The notes: generated from the sequence alone by a model not told the origin. Positions 30,143 through 39,675 are shown, numbered from the stretch's first letter. The stretch is DNA of 64,000 bases from Aculops lycopersici (GCA_015350385.1 WNKI01000004.1:1959164-2023163); one strand, 5' to 3'. Program-made: numbers and translations.

Positions 30143-32275
30143 ATGGAACTCATCGATATCAATGGAGGCCGCGATGATCGGGTTGTCTATAAGTCAAACA
30201 CTGTACCAATAAATGGAAGCGATGTCAACTTGAGTTCACCAGGATCAGACTCAGCCTGCGGCGGGATCGGCAAGGCAAAGGTGCTTATATTTAGATATGC
30301 CCCTTTGATTAGTTTAGCCGAGGGAGTGTTGCTCTTTTGCCTTTTGGTTTATCTCTTTGCCTCATCACCTAATTCCTCTCCACCTGTGGATTCAATTAAA
30401 CCTAGACTAATGCCAGAGCAACACCAGAACCCCCAATCGCCTAGCGACCCAAACCAGAGAAGACCATCGAATGGGTCGCCAACAACAACGACGGACTCAA
30501 ATGATGCTCAAGCGATCAATAGATACGAATCGTTGTTTAGAAACTATACAGATACAGATGGTGGCGCGCAGGTGAGATTGGCTCCCTCTCTAGCTAGCTA
30601 CTGTACTCAGAGAAGACATGATATTATTGGTGCCATATCCTGCAGGTCGCAGAATGTAGAAAAATTTTGCGAGCAAATAGAACCACAAATGAATGTACCC
30701 GAGGGGAAGAAAACAGAAGAATATCGATTTTTTGTTTACAAATTTACAACCTCAAAGTCTGGTGAGCGATTGAAACCTTCGTTGATTACATTAGAGCCAT
30801 CGATTGACTCAGTTTGGTGCTTGAACGATGACTCCTGGAACGACACCTGTCGCGTGAAGACTAAGCTTGATATTTATTCCGACCAAAAGCGACAAAAAAT
30901 CGTGGGCTTTGGCGGTGCCCTGACTGATAGCTCAATTAGTAACATCTTGAGCTTAACTATCAATGGAACCTTGCGCCTGCTCGACGATTACTTCGGACCG
31001 AAAGGGCTGAAGTATAACATGATTCGCGTTACAATTGGAGGCAGCGATTTCTCCTCTCGTTTCTACACCAATGATGACCTACGTACGGCGGACGGCAAGA
31101 TGGCACCACCTGATGCTCAGCCGGATTTTAATTTGAAGAATTTTCAATTAAGCGAAGAGGATATTATGTATAAAATACCTGTTTTGAAACATGTGCTAAA
31201 CCAGTACCAAAAAAACGCTCCAGGTGGACAAATCAAAATTTTGGGTAGCATGTGGAGCCCACCGCTTTGGATGAAGACAAATCATCATCCAAATAAGGGA
31301 AGTTTGAAAGGAAGCATTACTAATGAGAAAAAGAAAGTTGAGGGTGAGGAATACTTTGCAACTTTGGCCAAGTTTAAGAGGAACTTTCTATCGGCTTACC
31401 GCGACAACTCAATCAATTTTTGGGGTTTGACCATAATGAATGAGCCCTTTTTTGCCGTTCAGCCATTTCTAGATTACAACACGATGATTTTCCCTCAAAA
31501 AGACTATGAAAATTACATTTCCAAATACCTGGGTCCAATCCTTAAGGACGATGCCCAATTTAAGGATCTCGTGCTGCTAGTTCATGACGACAATCGTAGG
31601 TATCTACTCAACTTCACCGAGCCAACATTACAAAATCCAAATGTATTTAAATACATCAATGGGATTGCAACTCATGGCTACGTAGACGAAGAGTACGAGC
31701 TCATGGATAAGTTATACAACAAGTGGAAGCCAAGGGCGAAAACAAACTTTTCCATTATCTCGACAGAGTTGTGCTCCGGCCACCTGCCATTCATGCAACG
31801 CGCTCTCGTTGGCAACTGGCATCGAGGGGTCCATTATGCACTGGATATCATTAGAACTCTCCAACACTCGGGTTCCGGTTGGATAGATTGGAACATGGTG
31901 CTGGACACAACAGGTGGCCCTGGCTGGCTAGGCGGTCGACTGGATAGTCCAGTTATAGTTGATAAGAGCAAGGATATGTATTACAAGAGCCCAATGTTTT
32001 ACTTTCTCGGTCAATTCTCTCGCCACATTCCAGTTGGATCGGTGAAGTTGAGCTCGAAGATATACAATGCCAGATTTGATTACCACTTTGAGACAGTCAC
32101 CTTTCTGCACCCAGATGGGAAGAATATTACCATTGTGGTTCTGAACAACAATCCCTATCCAATAGAACTGCACATTAGGATGAAAACATCGGATAGCTCG
32201 ATTGAGGGCCAATATTATCCGTTGATTTGTCAAGCCGACAGTGTGACCACATTTGTTGGCCCGAAAGTATGGTGA
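30143..32275 (+). CDS. Glucosylceramidase (GH30, acid beta-glucosidase family) with N-terminal membrane anchor
   Basis: This 710-aa enzyme should cleave glucose from glucosylceramide. The GH30 core includes IVGFGGALTDSS and MIRVTIGGSDFSSRFYTNDD, plus SMWSPPLWMK. The acid/base Glu434 lies in TIMNEP and the nucleophile Glu542 in STELCSG. Their 108-residue spacing agrees with E235/E340 of human GBA. The C-terminal beta-sandwich (PMFYFLGQFSRHIPVGSVKL, then VVLNNN) is complete. Instead of a cleaved signal peptide there are ~47 polar residues and then a single hydrophobic span (~48-77, LISLAEGVLLFCLLVYLFAS), followed by a Pro/Ser/Asn-rich stalk. This predicts a type II membrane protein with a lumenal or extracellular catalytic domain. 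Human GBA is 536 aa with a cleavable signal. Confidence 0.92.
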   Translation: MELIDINGGRDDRVVYKSNTVPINGSDVNLSSPGSDSACGGIGKAKVLIFRYAPLISLAEGVLLFCLLVYLFASSPNSSPPVDSIKPRLMPEQHQNPQSPSDPNQRRPSNGSPTTTTDSNDAQAINRYESLFRNYTDTDGGAQVRLAPSLASYCTQRRHDIIGAISCRSQNVEKFCEQIEPQMNVPEGKKTEEYRFFVYKFTTSKSGERLKPSLITLEPSIDSVWCLNDDSWNDTCRVKTKLDIYSDQKRQKIVGFGGALTDSSISNILSLTINGTLRLLDDYFGPKGLKYNMIRVTIGGSDFSSRFYTNDDLRTADGKMAPPDAQPDFNLKNFQLSEEDIMYKIPVLKHVLNQYQKNAPGGQIKILGSMWSPPLWMKTNHHPNKGSLKGSITNEKKKVEGEEYFATLAKFKRNFLSAYRDNSINFWGLTIMNEPFFAVQPFLDYNTMIFPQKDYENYISKYLGPILKDDAQFKDLVLLVHDDNRRYLLNFTEPTLQNPNVFKYINGIATHGYVDEEYELMDKLYNKWKPRAKTNFSIISTELCSGHLPFMQRALVGNWHRGVHYALDIIRTLQHSGSGWIDWNMVLDTTGGPGWLGGRLDSPVIVDKSKDMYYKSPMFYFLGQFSRHIPVGSVKLSSKIYNARFDYHFETVTFLHPDGKNITIVVLNNNPYPIELHIRMKTSDSSIEGQYYPLICQADSVTTFVGPKVW

Positions 32276-32932
32276 TATGCCATTGATAAAAGTATTTTAT
32301 TTACACCCGATAACCACATAAATCAATCTTCCTGCTGCCGAGTGTCGGGAACAGCGATTTTTTGTCAGTTTGGTTGATTGTCAGAGATTGCAAAGCAGGT
32401 TCCTAGTTTCAAGAATTTACCTGCAGACTTTAGTCGCTCAAAGCAATCAGCGCGCAACTGCGCACTCAAATGGACAACTCTCTCTCTCTCCCTCTCTTTC
32501 GAGATGATATGCTGACTCTTGACATTCGATCTCTCAGGTTCGGTCTCGCTCCATCCTAAATTTGTTCAACTCTCGCTCCTGCCCACAACATGAATCACAG
32601 AGCCCAAAATGGAGCTTGCTAAACAGAAGCCTAATCTTTGAGTCTACCTGTACCTGGAATAAAGACTCACTGGAAATCATAAGTAATGAGCATGTCTGTC
32701 AGTTTGTGTTAATCAATCTGAGATTGCAATGCTTTTATTAAGTCTCTTTGGCGATCGCTATCATAAACTGACTTTGCTTTGAATGCGTTTGATTTGACGA
32801 TGAGCCAATTTGAGCTGAGCATTCTTGTGCTCTTCGTGAACATCTTTGACGTTCACAGCGCATGATGAAATTAGCAAGTTCTACTTTTGAGATTACTGGA
32901 AATATAATAAATTCTAATGGATACAATCAAGA
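32276..32932. other. Convergent spacer, glucosylceramidase / DCLK-like
   Basis: No gene is seen. A CT-rich tract lies at 32477-32500. Both neighbours end here. Confidence 0.55.
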
Positions 32933-34993
32933 TTAAGATCCATATTGAAGGGAAATCTTGCGCGAAATATTCATCGGTTCAATGCCGTCAAAGTTGCTGG
33001 AAGTTCCCATTGTCCATGGATGTCTAAAGACCTGTTCCGCGGTATACCTTTGCTCCGGATCTACCGTTAGCATGCATTTGATTAAATTCTTTGCGTGCTG
33101 AGATATCTTGTTCCAATAGGGCGGAGCAAATTGTAGATCGCCTGCAAGTATAGCGTCAAATAATTCATCTTGATTGCTCTCGTTTTCGCTAGTGAAAGGC
33201 GGATAGCCACAGAGCAGGATAAAGCAAATCACACCTGTTGACCAGACGTCCACTTTATAATCGTAACCAGCCTCGTTTAGCATCTCAGGTGAAACGTAGA
33301 ATGCAGTTCCACAAACACTATACAAAGGAGTATCACCCACTTCAATTGCTAATCCAAAATCTGCCAACTTCAACGATTGACTCCCGTCGTCCTGTACTGA
33401 GATCAGTAAGTTCTCAGGCTTGATATCTCTATGCACAATGCCTTGTTTGTGTAAATAATTTAAAGCGGAAGATAGATTATGTATCATGGTGGCTACGTGA
33501 ACTTCGCTAAATCTTGTCACCGTCGAGATGGCATCAAATAAATCTCCATCTTGAACTAATTCTAATATTAGATACAATTGTTTAGGGTAATCAAATTCCT
33601 CAATGAGCTTGACAATGTTTGGATGCTGTAATCGTTTCAGTATTGCGACCTCATTATAAATCATATCATCTCTACCTTTACACTTGAGCTTATCTATCAA
33701 TTTGAGCGCACAAAACTCTTGAGTGGTCTTGTTCATGCAAAAATAAACTACTGAAAAGTGACCATCGCCGATTGGCCGGCCAATATCATATTTCTCTGTC
33801 ACTTCTGAACCAAATAATTCGTTGGAAGAGTCTGTTGTCATCTCTGGGTTAGTTAATGCTAGGGGTTCCGTTTTAGGGGTGTCAGGTAGTTTTGTCGTTG
33901 GGCTTGCTGTTGCTTTTGTTGTTGTATTAGTTGCTGCTACTGATTTTGGTGTTTGCGATTGTCTTGTTGTTGGAGTTTGTTTTGGTTTCGTTTGAACGGT
34001 TCTTGTCGGGGTTGTTGGGGTCTGTTGATGCGCTGGCTGTTGCCTACCATTGCCCACAAACTTGGGCCTAGGTTGAGGTGAGTGACTACCAGCACCTATT
34101 CTCTTCCGGGCGCTTTCACTACAATTATTCACAGGTGTCGATGGGCAAATCGGTTTCACTTGTAAGGGTTTGTTGCTCTTTCTAGCATCAGTATTATTAT
34201 GACTATGATTTGTCTCTCCGGACGCCGATGCCCTAGAAGTTTGTATTTGCTGTTTAGTTCTACTTGTTATAGTTGATGCTGCGGAGTTTGGTTTTGTACC
34301 GTTATTGTTGTTATTATTATGATTCTTTGGTGTGCTAGTGGTAGTGTGGTCTGTGGTTTCGTTGTTTGTATGATCGTAGTTATTGTTGTTACTACTACTA
34401 CTACCACTACTTTGCTGACTATTATTACTGATATTATTATGACTAGTTCTCAGTTTCCCAGCTGTTGTCGGAGTTGATGGAAGCTTTGCACCATGGCTGC
34501 CAGCCGTAATATTGTTAACACTTCCTATATGACTGGCATCGTGATGGTTATTGCTTGTATTACTATTTTGCTGTTGTCTTCTAATAACACTTCTGACGTT
34601 TCCGCTTGTTGAGCTTATATAGGCCGAGTTTCTAACTAGCCAATTCAAAACTCCATCTTTGTCTTTGTAATCAATCGCTATGAAAGTATCTGTCGATGAG
34701 CATATGTAGGTTTTACCATCTTGAAAATCACCCAAAGAGCTAACTAGTGAACCATCTTGTGCAAATATATATCGAACACCTTTGCACAATTTTATGTGAT
34801 CCATTAGGGTTTGAGTTAGTTCATTTAATAGTGTATCAAAAGATCTAGTTTTCTCCGTGTTTAAAGCGTAGTTAATACCTGTGAAAAACTTGTCCCCATT
34901 AACGAGGAATCTAACTCTCTTGGCTCGGTAGCGATACAATCGATTCTCGATAGTGTCCATGATTTTAGAGTGATTACTACTCATCTTGCCCAA
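32933..34993 (-). CDS. Doublecortin-like kinase with a single DCX domain
   Basis: A 686-aa microtubule-associated Ser/Thr kinase of the CaMK group. One DCX domain sits at ~18-110: KRVRFLVNGDKFFTGI, SFDTLLNELTQ, GVRYIFAQDG and DGKTYICSS match the first DCX domain of DCLK1. Next comes a 280-residue Asn/Thr/Ser/Gln-rich linker. The kinase domain spans ~399-665 with glycine loop GDGHFSVV, ATP lysine in CALKLIDK, catalytic HRDIKPEN (~520), LADFGLA (~543), and GTAFYVSPEM. Vertebrate DCLK1/2 have two tandem DCX domains. The second one, which starts near VTIIRSG/KPRKAVRVLLN in human, is absent here and replaced by low-complexity linker. The kinase is intact. It is divergent from Tim10, with 689 bp between starts. 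Confidence 0.9.
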   Translation of the reverse strand: MGKMSSNHSKIMDTIENRLYRYRAKRVRFLVNGDKFFTGINYALNTEKTRSFDTLLNELTQTLMDHIKLCKGVRYIFAQDGSLVSSLGDFQDGKTYICSSTDTFIAIDYKDKDGVLNWLVRNSAYISSTSGNVRSVIRRQQQNSNTSNNHHDASHIGSVNNITAGSHGAKLPSTPTTAGKLRTSHNNISNNSQQSSGSSSSNNNNYDHTNNETTDHTTTSTPKNHNNNNNNGTKPNSAASTITSRTKQQIQTSRASASGETNHSHNNTDARKSNKPLQVKPICPSTPVNNCSESARKRIGAGSHSPQPRPKFVGNGRQQPAHQQTPTTPTRTVQTKPKQTPTTRQSQTPKSVAATNTTTKATASPTTKLPDTPKTEPLALTNPEMTTDSSNELFGSEVTEKYDIGRPIGDGHFSVVYFCMNKTTQEFCALKLIDKLKCKGRDDMIYNEVAILKRLQHPNIVKLIEEFDYPKQLYLILELVQDGDLFDAISTVTRFSEVHVATMIHNLSSALNYLHKQGIVHRDIKPENLLISVQDDGSQSLKLADFGLAIEVGDTPLYSVCGTAFYVSPEMLNEAGYDYKVDVWSTGVICFILLCGYPPFTSENESNQDELFDAILAGDLQFAPPYWNKISQHAKNLIKCMLTVDPEQRYTAEQVFRHPWTMGTSSNFDGIEPMNISRKISLQYGS

Positions 34994-35682
34994 TATTTGG
35001 TTGCTTGCGGAACTCGAAATAGTTCGACTACCTTGTTGTTATTGTTGCTGTCACTGTTCCAATTTATAGTGGTCAATCTAAACTAATAATAATTGCAATA
35101 ATAGGGATTTCAGACATTTGTTTATAAATGATAAGCTAAGATTATAACATAAATATTGACATATGTATATTAGTTTCATATTGATGGAACAAAGAAAGAA
35201 AAAAGGATTGTTGTCATTTCTACACACTAAGATAGCGGAGGCTGTGATGTTGTCGATGGAACAAGAAAAGTTGATTGATTCTATCCCCGTTAGGTAGCCT
35301 TACCATCGTCGCAGTCGCCAATCGCCATCACACTGTGATGATCACAGCAGACAGCAGTCTGCAGAATTTACGGCAGATTCTTTTCTGTATCGCATGCAGT
35401 CTATGGTCAATTTGGCCACACAGAGTCTATGGCTGCTCCCTATGGCTACATGAAGCGTCTGCAGACAACGATTTCTGTGTATTGGGGTTCTGTGTGTTAA
35501 AGCTATAGTACTTGCCATGGAAATGCGCACATGCAAACATTCTCCATGTTGCTTGAGATGAGAACAATGCACACCTAAAAGTATTTATATTACCAAATTA
35601 TATCGTCATCGATCACAAGATTCTAGTATTACCTGCAACTGAAGTGGGCATCGTGGAAGTTAGTATATCAGAGTGACCAAAC
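34994..35682. other. Divergent promoter region, DCLK-like / Tim10
   Basis: No supported gene. Near 35327-35348 there are overlapping dyads (CATCACACTGTGATG and CTGTGATGATCACAG). The remainder is AT-rich. Confidence 0.5.
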
Positions 35683-35946
35683 ATGACTCAGGCGGGCGCC
35701 GACACCGCCGCCTTGATGGCTGAGATTGAGGTAGAAATGATGACCGATATGTTCAACAAGATTGCTGCAACCTGCCACAGGAAATGTATCAGTTCTAAGT
35801 ATAGAGAACCAGACTTGTCCAAAGGAGAGGCGGTTTGTCTAGATAGATGCGTTGCCAAGTGGACGCAAATCCATGAAACTATAGGTCACAAACTGGTAGC
35901 CGTAGAAATGGCCCAACAGCCACAAGCAGCACCTGCAACAACCTAA
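35683..35946 (+). CDS. Tim10: Mitochondrial intermembrane-space chaperone Tim10
   Basis: An 87-aa small Tim protein that escorts hydrophobic precursors across the intermembrane space as a hexamer with Tim9. The twin CX3C motifs are present: CHRKC and CLDRC, 16 residues apart. The flanking sequence (EIEVEMMTDMFNKIAATCHRKCI, shown here only as its key part TDMFNKI) and the LSKGEAVCLDRCVAKW stretch match Tim10 rather than Tim9, Tim8 or Tim13. The C-terminal tail is short and Gln/Ala-rich. It is complete, with no targeting sequence, as expected for the MIA pathway. Confidence 0.93.
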   Translation: MTQAGADTAALMAEIEVEMMTDMFNKIAATCHRKCISSKYREPDLSKGEAVCLDRCVAKWTQIHETIGHKLVAVEMAQQPQAAPATT

Positions 35947-36171
35947 TGATGGATGCTGCTGGTTGGCAGTTCACAATGATCTTCACATTCAAAGAATAGT
36001 AAATGTTAATTTGTTAGATACAATAGATATAATTCAATTCACATCTCTGTCACATCGAGTAGATGTAGATCCAAAACATAACTCCATAAAGATAATCTAA
36101 GAGTTGTCTACTCGCTTTGATCTTTTGTTGTTGTGATTGATATCAAAACTTTCTTACTTTACTTTATTCAT

Positions 36172-36543
36172 TCAAGCCTTGACAGCAAACTTGCGAAGTG
36201 GGTAGAAAGTAGCCTTCCTTCTTTGCTTCCTGGTCTTGAGCGACTTCTCATGTGGGGTCAGCTCCTTCCTCTTGGCTCGGGTCAACTTAGCGCGCAAGTC
36301 TCTTGGCTTGAACTTCTTCTCCTTGTAGAATTTCCTCAAGTTCTCACGCTGGTTCTGTGACATAACGGTATGGATCCTAGCAATGTCTCGGCGCATAACC
36401 CTGATCTTGGCCAACTTGGAGGCTGTACCACCGGTCACTTTGGCAACGCGAAGGTTGGCCAACTCCTGCTTGAGGTCGTCCAATTGCTTGGCGAGCTCAT
36501 CCTTCTTCTTGGTTCGCAAATCCTTGACCTTGAGCTTGGTCAT
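36172..36543 (-). CDS. RpL35: 60S ribosomal protein L35 (uL29)
   Basis: A 123-aa cytosolic large-subunit protein located near the exit tunnel. It starts MTKLKVKDLRTKKKDEL and contains the family block LKQELANLRVAKVTGG, followed by SKLAKIRVMRRDIARI. The basic tail ends LRKFAVKA. Length and sequence are canonical. The single-exon structure is notable because cytosolic ribosomal protein genes in animals usually contain introns, and it supports an intron-poor genome. Confidence 0.97.
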   Translation of the reverse strand: MTKLKVKDLRTKKKDELAKQLDDLKQELANLRVAKVTGGTASKLAKIRVMRRDIARIHTVMSQNQRENLRKFYKEKKFKPRDLRAKLTRAKRKELTPHEKSLKTRKQRRKATFYPLRKFAVKA

Positions 36544-37390
36544 TGTGATGATAATAAGTTATTTGATAATATAAACTAGATGTGTAAATCAATTAATAAT
36601 GTTTTAGACCAACAATATTATGTGTATATCAAATCCTTTCTATCGACAATACCAAATAGGCTAATAGTAATGGAGGGTACCGTGAAATTCAATGGAGCCA
36701 CATGCAGCAGCGCGTTCCAATGTGAGCGGCGGAAAGGCATGGTGCAATTTTGCTATATTTGCGCAGGCGCCGCGCGAAAGTTGAATGTTGAGAGAATCGT
36801 TACATCGCTGCGTCTGGAGACAGACCGAAGCTCTCTGCAATAATGGAGAGCAACAAATGGATTTGACTGTTAATAACGGAACACCACAAGCGTCATTAGC
36901 ATAGCAATTCCCCATTGAATGTTCAATCTTAAATGTTCAACTTTTCTCGAACGCGCCCAAAAAATGCAAACCAGAAGAAAGTGCAGTTCTTTGCACGTTC
37001 ATTTCGGTAGTCAACGGACGCGAAAAGAACCAACGAATTCTGGTTCGTTTCTCTCCGTCTGTCCAAAGGGAAACCTAGAATTGAAGCCTGTTGTTTACGC
37101 TTTTTCCCCTCTCACCTACTGCTCCTGCCTGTCCTTTGTGTTTGGCACCTTCATCTCCACTGGCCATCAATGGACTACCCTACTCCAATGGACAACAACC
37201 TTTCATATTCCTTGGTGGTTTTGTGTTTTTATAAATCATCTAAACCAAAAATTTTATTAGAACAATTGCAAGGTTGTCGCTGTCTTATATCCGGACACTG
37301 ATATAAGACAAGACAACGAACAAACGAGTCGTGTCCTCTTTTCCCACTTTGAACCGCCAGGAGGAACCAACAAGCTGGTGGGCGGCAAAC
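36544..37390. other. Spacer with no supported gene
   Basis: Two frames of 87 and 113 codons on the plus strand (36580-36843, 36919-37260) show no recognisable domain and were not accepted. An 11-bp hairpin lies at 37281-37310 (TGTCTTATATC and its complement). Confidence 0.5.
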
Positions 37391-37855
37391 ATGGACATTT
37401 TTGATACTAGTCTAACTCCCCTTACATTTCGAATACAAAATTTTGACAATGTAACCCATAGTGACAACAACGTCAGCTTTAACTCTAGCTCAAACTCAAT
37501 TTACGCTGCCGACGAGGAGATTATAAAACAGCGTGGCCGCCGTTACTCAACAACCACCACCACAGAAACAGACACATCCTCTGCTTCATCCACTTGTAAC
37601 TACTCAGATTCTCAATCAGACTGCCAAAGTTCAAGCCAATTTATCGACGAAACTAGGGATCTCTTCTTAGAAATTAAGAAGGAATGTATGAAATCTCCAA
37701 AGACAAATAATAAGGGCTCCATCAGTTGCAAGAATAGAAAATCATTATTAGGCCCATCAATCGGTGATATTTGTATTAGCAAGAGGAATCTAAGCAAAAG
37801 TTTATTACGCACGCCAATCAAGAATAGACTCAGAACAGGTAGGAGGCGATGTTAA
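37391..37855 (+). CDS. Unknown Ser/Thr/Asn-rich protein overlapping the POLR3K start
   Basis: Not recognised. The frame opens at 37331. The Met at 37391 (MDIFDTSLTPLTF) is preferred as a likelier start, giving 154 aa. The centre is disordered and rich in Ser, Asn and Thr. The C-terminal third has conserved-looking, basic short segments: LFLEIKKECMKS, LLGPSIGDICISKRNLSKSLL and RTPIKNRLR. Its stop codon lies in ATGTTAA, sharing 7 nt with the POLR3K start at 37849. This would suit a bicistronic mRNA. Alternatively the ORF could be spliced: CAG/GTAGGA near 37838 resembles a donor. Whether the protein is made is uncertain. Confidence 0.4.
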   Translation: MDIFDTSLTPLTFRIQNFDNVTHSDNNVSFNSSSNSIYAADEEIIKQRGRRYSTTTTTETDTSSASSTCNYSDSQSDCQSSSQFIDETRDLFLEIKKECMKSPKTNNKGSISCKNRKSLLGPSIGDICISKRNLSKSLLRTPIKNRLRTGRRRC

Positions 37856-38172
37856 TATTTTGTCCAAATTGTGGCAACCGTTTGGTTTGTCGCGAAGACA
37901 GTTGCAGCTACGCCTTCTTCTGTCCATCATGTCCCTATAAGCAAGCCATTAAAGACCGAGTTGAGTCTGTGAAGTATTCAAAGCTCAAGGAGGTAGACGA
38001 TGTACTCAACGACGCAAACACTTGGAAGAATGTTGACCAAGCTGATACCAAATGTCCTAAATGTGAACATGAAAAGGCCTATTTCATGCAAATGCAAATT
38101 AGATCCGCTGATGAGCCATCCACCACATTCTACCGTTGTGTATCATGTTCACATAATTGGAAGGAGAATTAG
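37849..38172 (+). CDS. POLR3K: RNA polymerase III subunit RPC11/POLR3K (TFIIS-like)
   Basis: A 107-aa zinc-ribbon subunit needed for RNA cleavage, termination and reinitiation by Pol III. The N-terminal ribbon has MLIFCPNCGN with a distal C-P-x-C. The linker YSKLKEVDDVLNDANTW matches the human YPKLKEVDDVLGGAAAW. The C-terminal ribbon carries CPKCEHEKAYFMQMQ, the invariant catalytic RSADEP hairpin (Asp-Glu), and CVSCSHNW. It is full length. The start ATG overlaps the stop of the preceding unknown ORF in ATGTTAA. Confidence 0.96.
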   Translation: MLIFCPNCGNRLVCREDSCSYAFFCPSCPYKQAIKDRVESVKYSKLKEVDDVLNDANTWKNVDQADTKCPKCEHEKAYFMQMQIRSADEPSTTFYRCVSCSHNWKEN

Positions 38173-38493
38173 ACAATGATATGGTGCATTACAAGAGGAC
38201 ATTACATGATTTTCAAGCCTCACGTCACCATGCATATACACATACTCAAATCAACTACTCATCCTCACAACCATTATAACTAGAATAATTGGCTTAATCA
38301 ACCTCACATCGAATCTATACAAGGCTACAAAATTACATGACATCTCATCTAGAGAAAATCAATTACGCTTTTAATCTCATTGTAATCAATCGATCATCCA
38401 CTCACACCAAATAAACTATGTACATAACGAATTAGTAACTTCAAGGATATTGACTAGAGGTCAGCATCATCTTTTAATTTCAGTTGGATCTAG
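38173..38493. other. Convergent spacer POLR3K / mRpL13
   Basis: AT-rich, with no gene seen. AATAAA at 38410-38415 is a poly(A) signal candidate for POLR3K. Confidence 0.5.
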
Positions 38494-39051
38494 TTATCTA
38501 GCTATCGGCTTAACAGCATCATAATCGAATATCTTAGGAAATTTGTCCAGCTCCTCTTGGGGTATGTCTTCCAATTTTCTAGGCACTGGTCTTAGTTGTC
38601 TGATTTGACCACATATCCTGGGTTTAATACTCTCTGGTATATCATCTTCCTTCAGCAGGGTAAGTCTAGCGAAATTTTGATACCTCTTCAAGTCTTTACC
38701 AGAATATCTGTAAATAGCTCGCTCTAGCACGAAAGTTGGATCTCTAATGTGCATTTCCCAAGCTGAGGCCCAAATTCTTCCTCTTGCATATTGTGTATCA
38801 TGAAAGAAGTGTCTCCATCTCCACTCTTCATTTGGCAGTGCAATCTGAGAAGCATTTATAACAACTACAAAGTCTCCACAATCTATATCGGGTGAATAGA
38901 CTGGCTTATGTTTGCCCATCAAGTATCTTGCAATGAGAATACCACTGTCGAATGGATCTTGCCACTTGGCATCGTAGAGCCACCACGACCTGGCAAATGT
39001 CTGCCAGTGTTTGACCCTCCTCATTCTAGTTAGTATACCAGTAGTGCTCAT
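38494..39051 (-). CDS. mRpL13: Mitochondrial ribosomal protein L13 (uL13m)
   Basis: A 185-aa mitochondrial large-subunit protein. Family landmarks are WQTFARSWWLYDAKWQDPF near the N-terminus, RYLMGKHKPVYSPDIDCGDFVVVINA (key part KHKPVYSPD), and WRWRHFFHDTQYARGR. Then follow ERAIYRYSGKDLKR and FARLTLLKEDDIPE. It has no long separate presequence, as in animal homologues. Length agrees with the human protein (178 aa). It is divergent from the RRP7A-like gene, with 270 bp between starts. Confidence 0.93.
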   Translation of the reverse strand: MSTTGILTRMRRVKHWQTFARSWWLYDAKWQDPFDSGILIARYLMGKHKPVYSPDIDCGDFVVVINASQIALPNEEWRWRHFFHDTQYARGRIWASAWEMHIRDPTFVLERAIYRYSGKDLKRYQNFARLTLLKEDDIPESIKPRICGQIRQLRPVPRKLEDIPQEELDKFPKIFDYDAVKPIAR

Positions 39052-39321
39052 TTGATCTGATTTGATTTAATTTATCAAGTTTTTGATTAATATTTGGTCT
39101 TACTATACGAATAAGTATGATTGAACTTGTGAAAGTTTGAGTCGCATGCGAAACATAAACAAACACCGCGTGCTGCCTGTCTGGCATTCGCTGACGCTCA
39201 GAGAGCGTGAGAGTTTTCCTCACCAAGTTTTTACAAATCTCAATGGATACACAATTTAACAAGATTATCCCAATTTATTCGTGATATATCACAGAAAGAT
39301 CATCAGTGTTGAAACATCGAG

Positions 39322-39675
39322 ATGAATGATTTACTAAGGCAATACAACAATTCCATTGTTGATGTCTCGGAATTAAAAAAGAAAGTGAAGAAGAAACTTG
39401 ATAAATATGAGCAAAGTTTGAAGGAGGAAAAGAAATCCACATATGAGGAGCAAGATGACGGCTGGACTGTAGTTCATCACAAGGGAGGTAGGGATCCTAC
39501 CAAGAAGCACGCAATTAAATCTAAGAAAAAGAAGAAGGAGGAGAAGTTGTTGAACTTCTATTCTTTCGAGGTAAAAGAAGGTAAACTAAAGAAGCACAAA
39601 GAATTATTGGAGAAGTTTGAGGAGGATAAGAAGCGATTGGCTGCCATGAGAGCCCAAAGAAAGTTCAAGTTGTAG
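39322..39675 (+). CDS. RRP7A-like protein, C-terminal domain only
   Basis: This 117-aa protein matches the C-terminal part of ribosomal RNA-processing protein 7A, a small-subunit processome factor for 18S rRNA. DDGWTVVHHKGGR, EKLLNFYSFEVKE and FEEDKKRLAAMRAQRKFKL correspond to human EEGWVKVTRRGRR, KELLNFYAWQHRE and FEEDKQRIELLRAQRKFRP. The first 35 residues (RQYNNSIVDVSELKKKV) align with the segment just after the human N-terminal RRM-like domain. The N-terminal ~160 residues of the 280-aa human protein are absent. The 270 bp upstream, up to the divergent mRpL13 start, has no frame for them. The ATG is clean, so this looks like a real short gene rather than an exon remnant, though distant upstream exons cannot be excluded. 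Confidence 0.82.
   Translation: MNDLLRQYNNSIVDVSELKKKVKKKLDKYEQSLKEEKKSTYEEQDDGWTVVHHKGGRDPTKKHAIKSKKKKKEEKLLNFYSFEVKEGKLKKHKELLEKFEEDKKRLAAMRAQRKFKL

Noticed and set aside
36580..37260. 87- and 113-codon plus-strand ORFs between RpL35 and the unknown ORF
   Set aside because: No recognisable motif, weak start contexts, and composition like the surrounding non-coding DNA.
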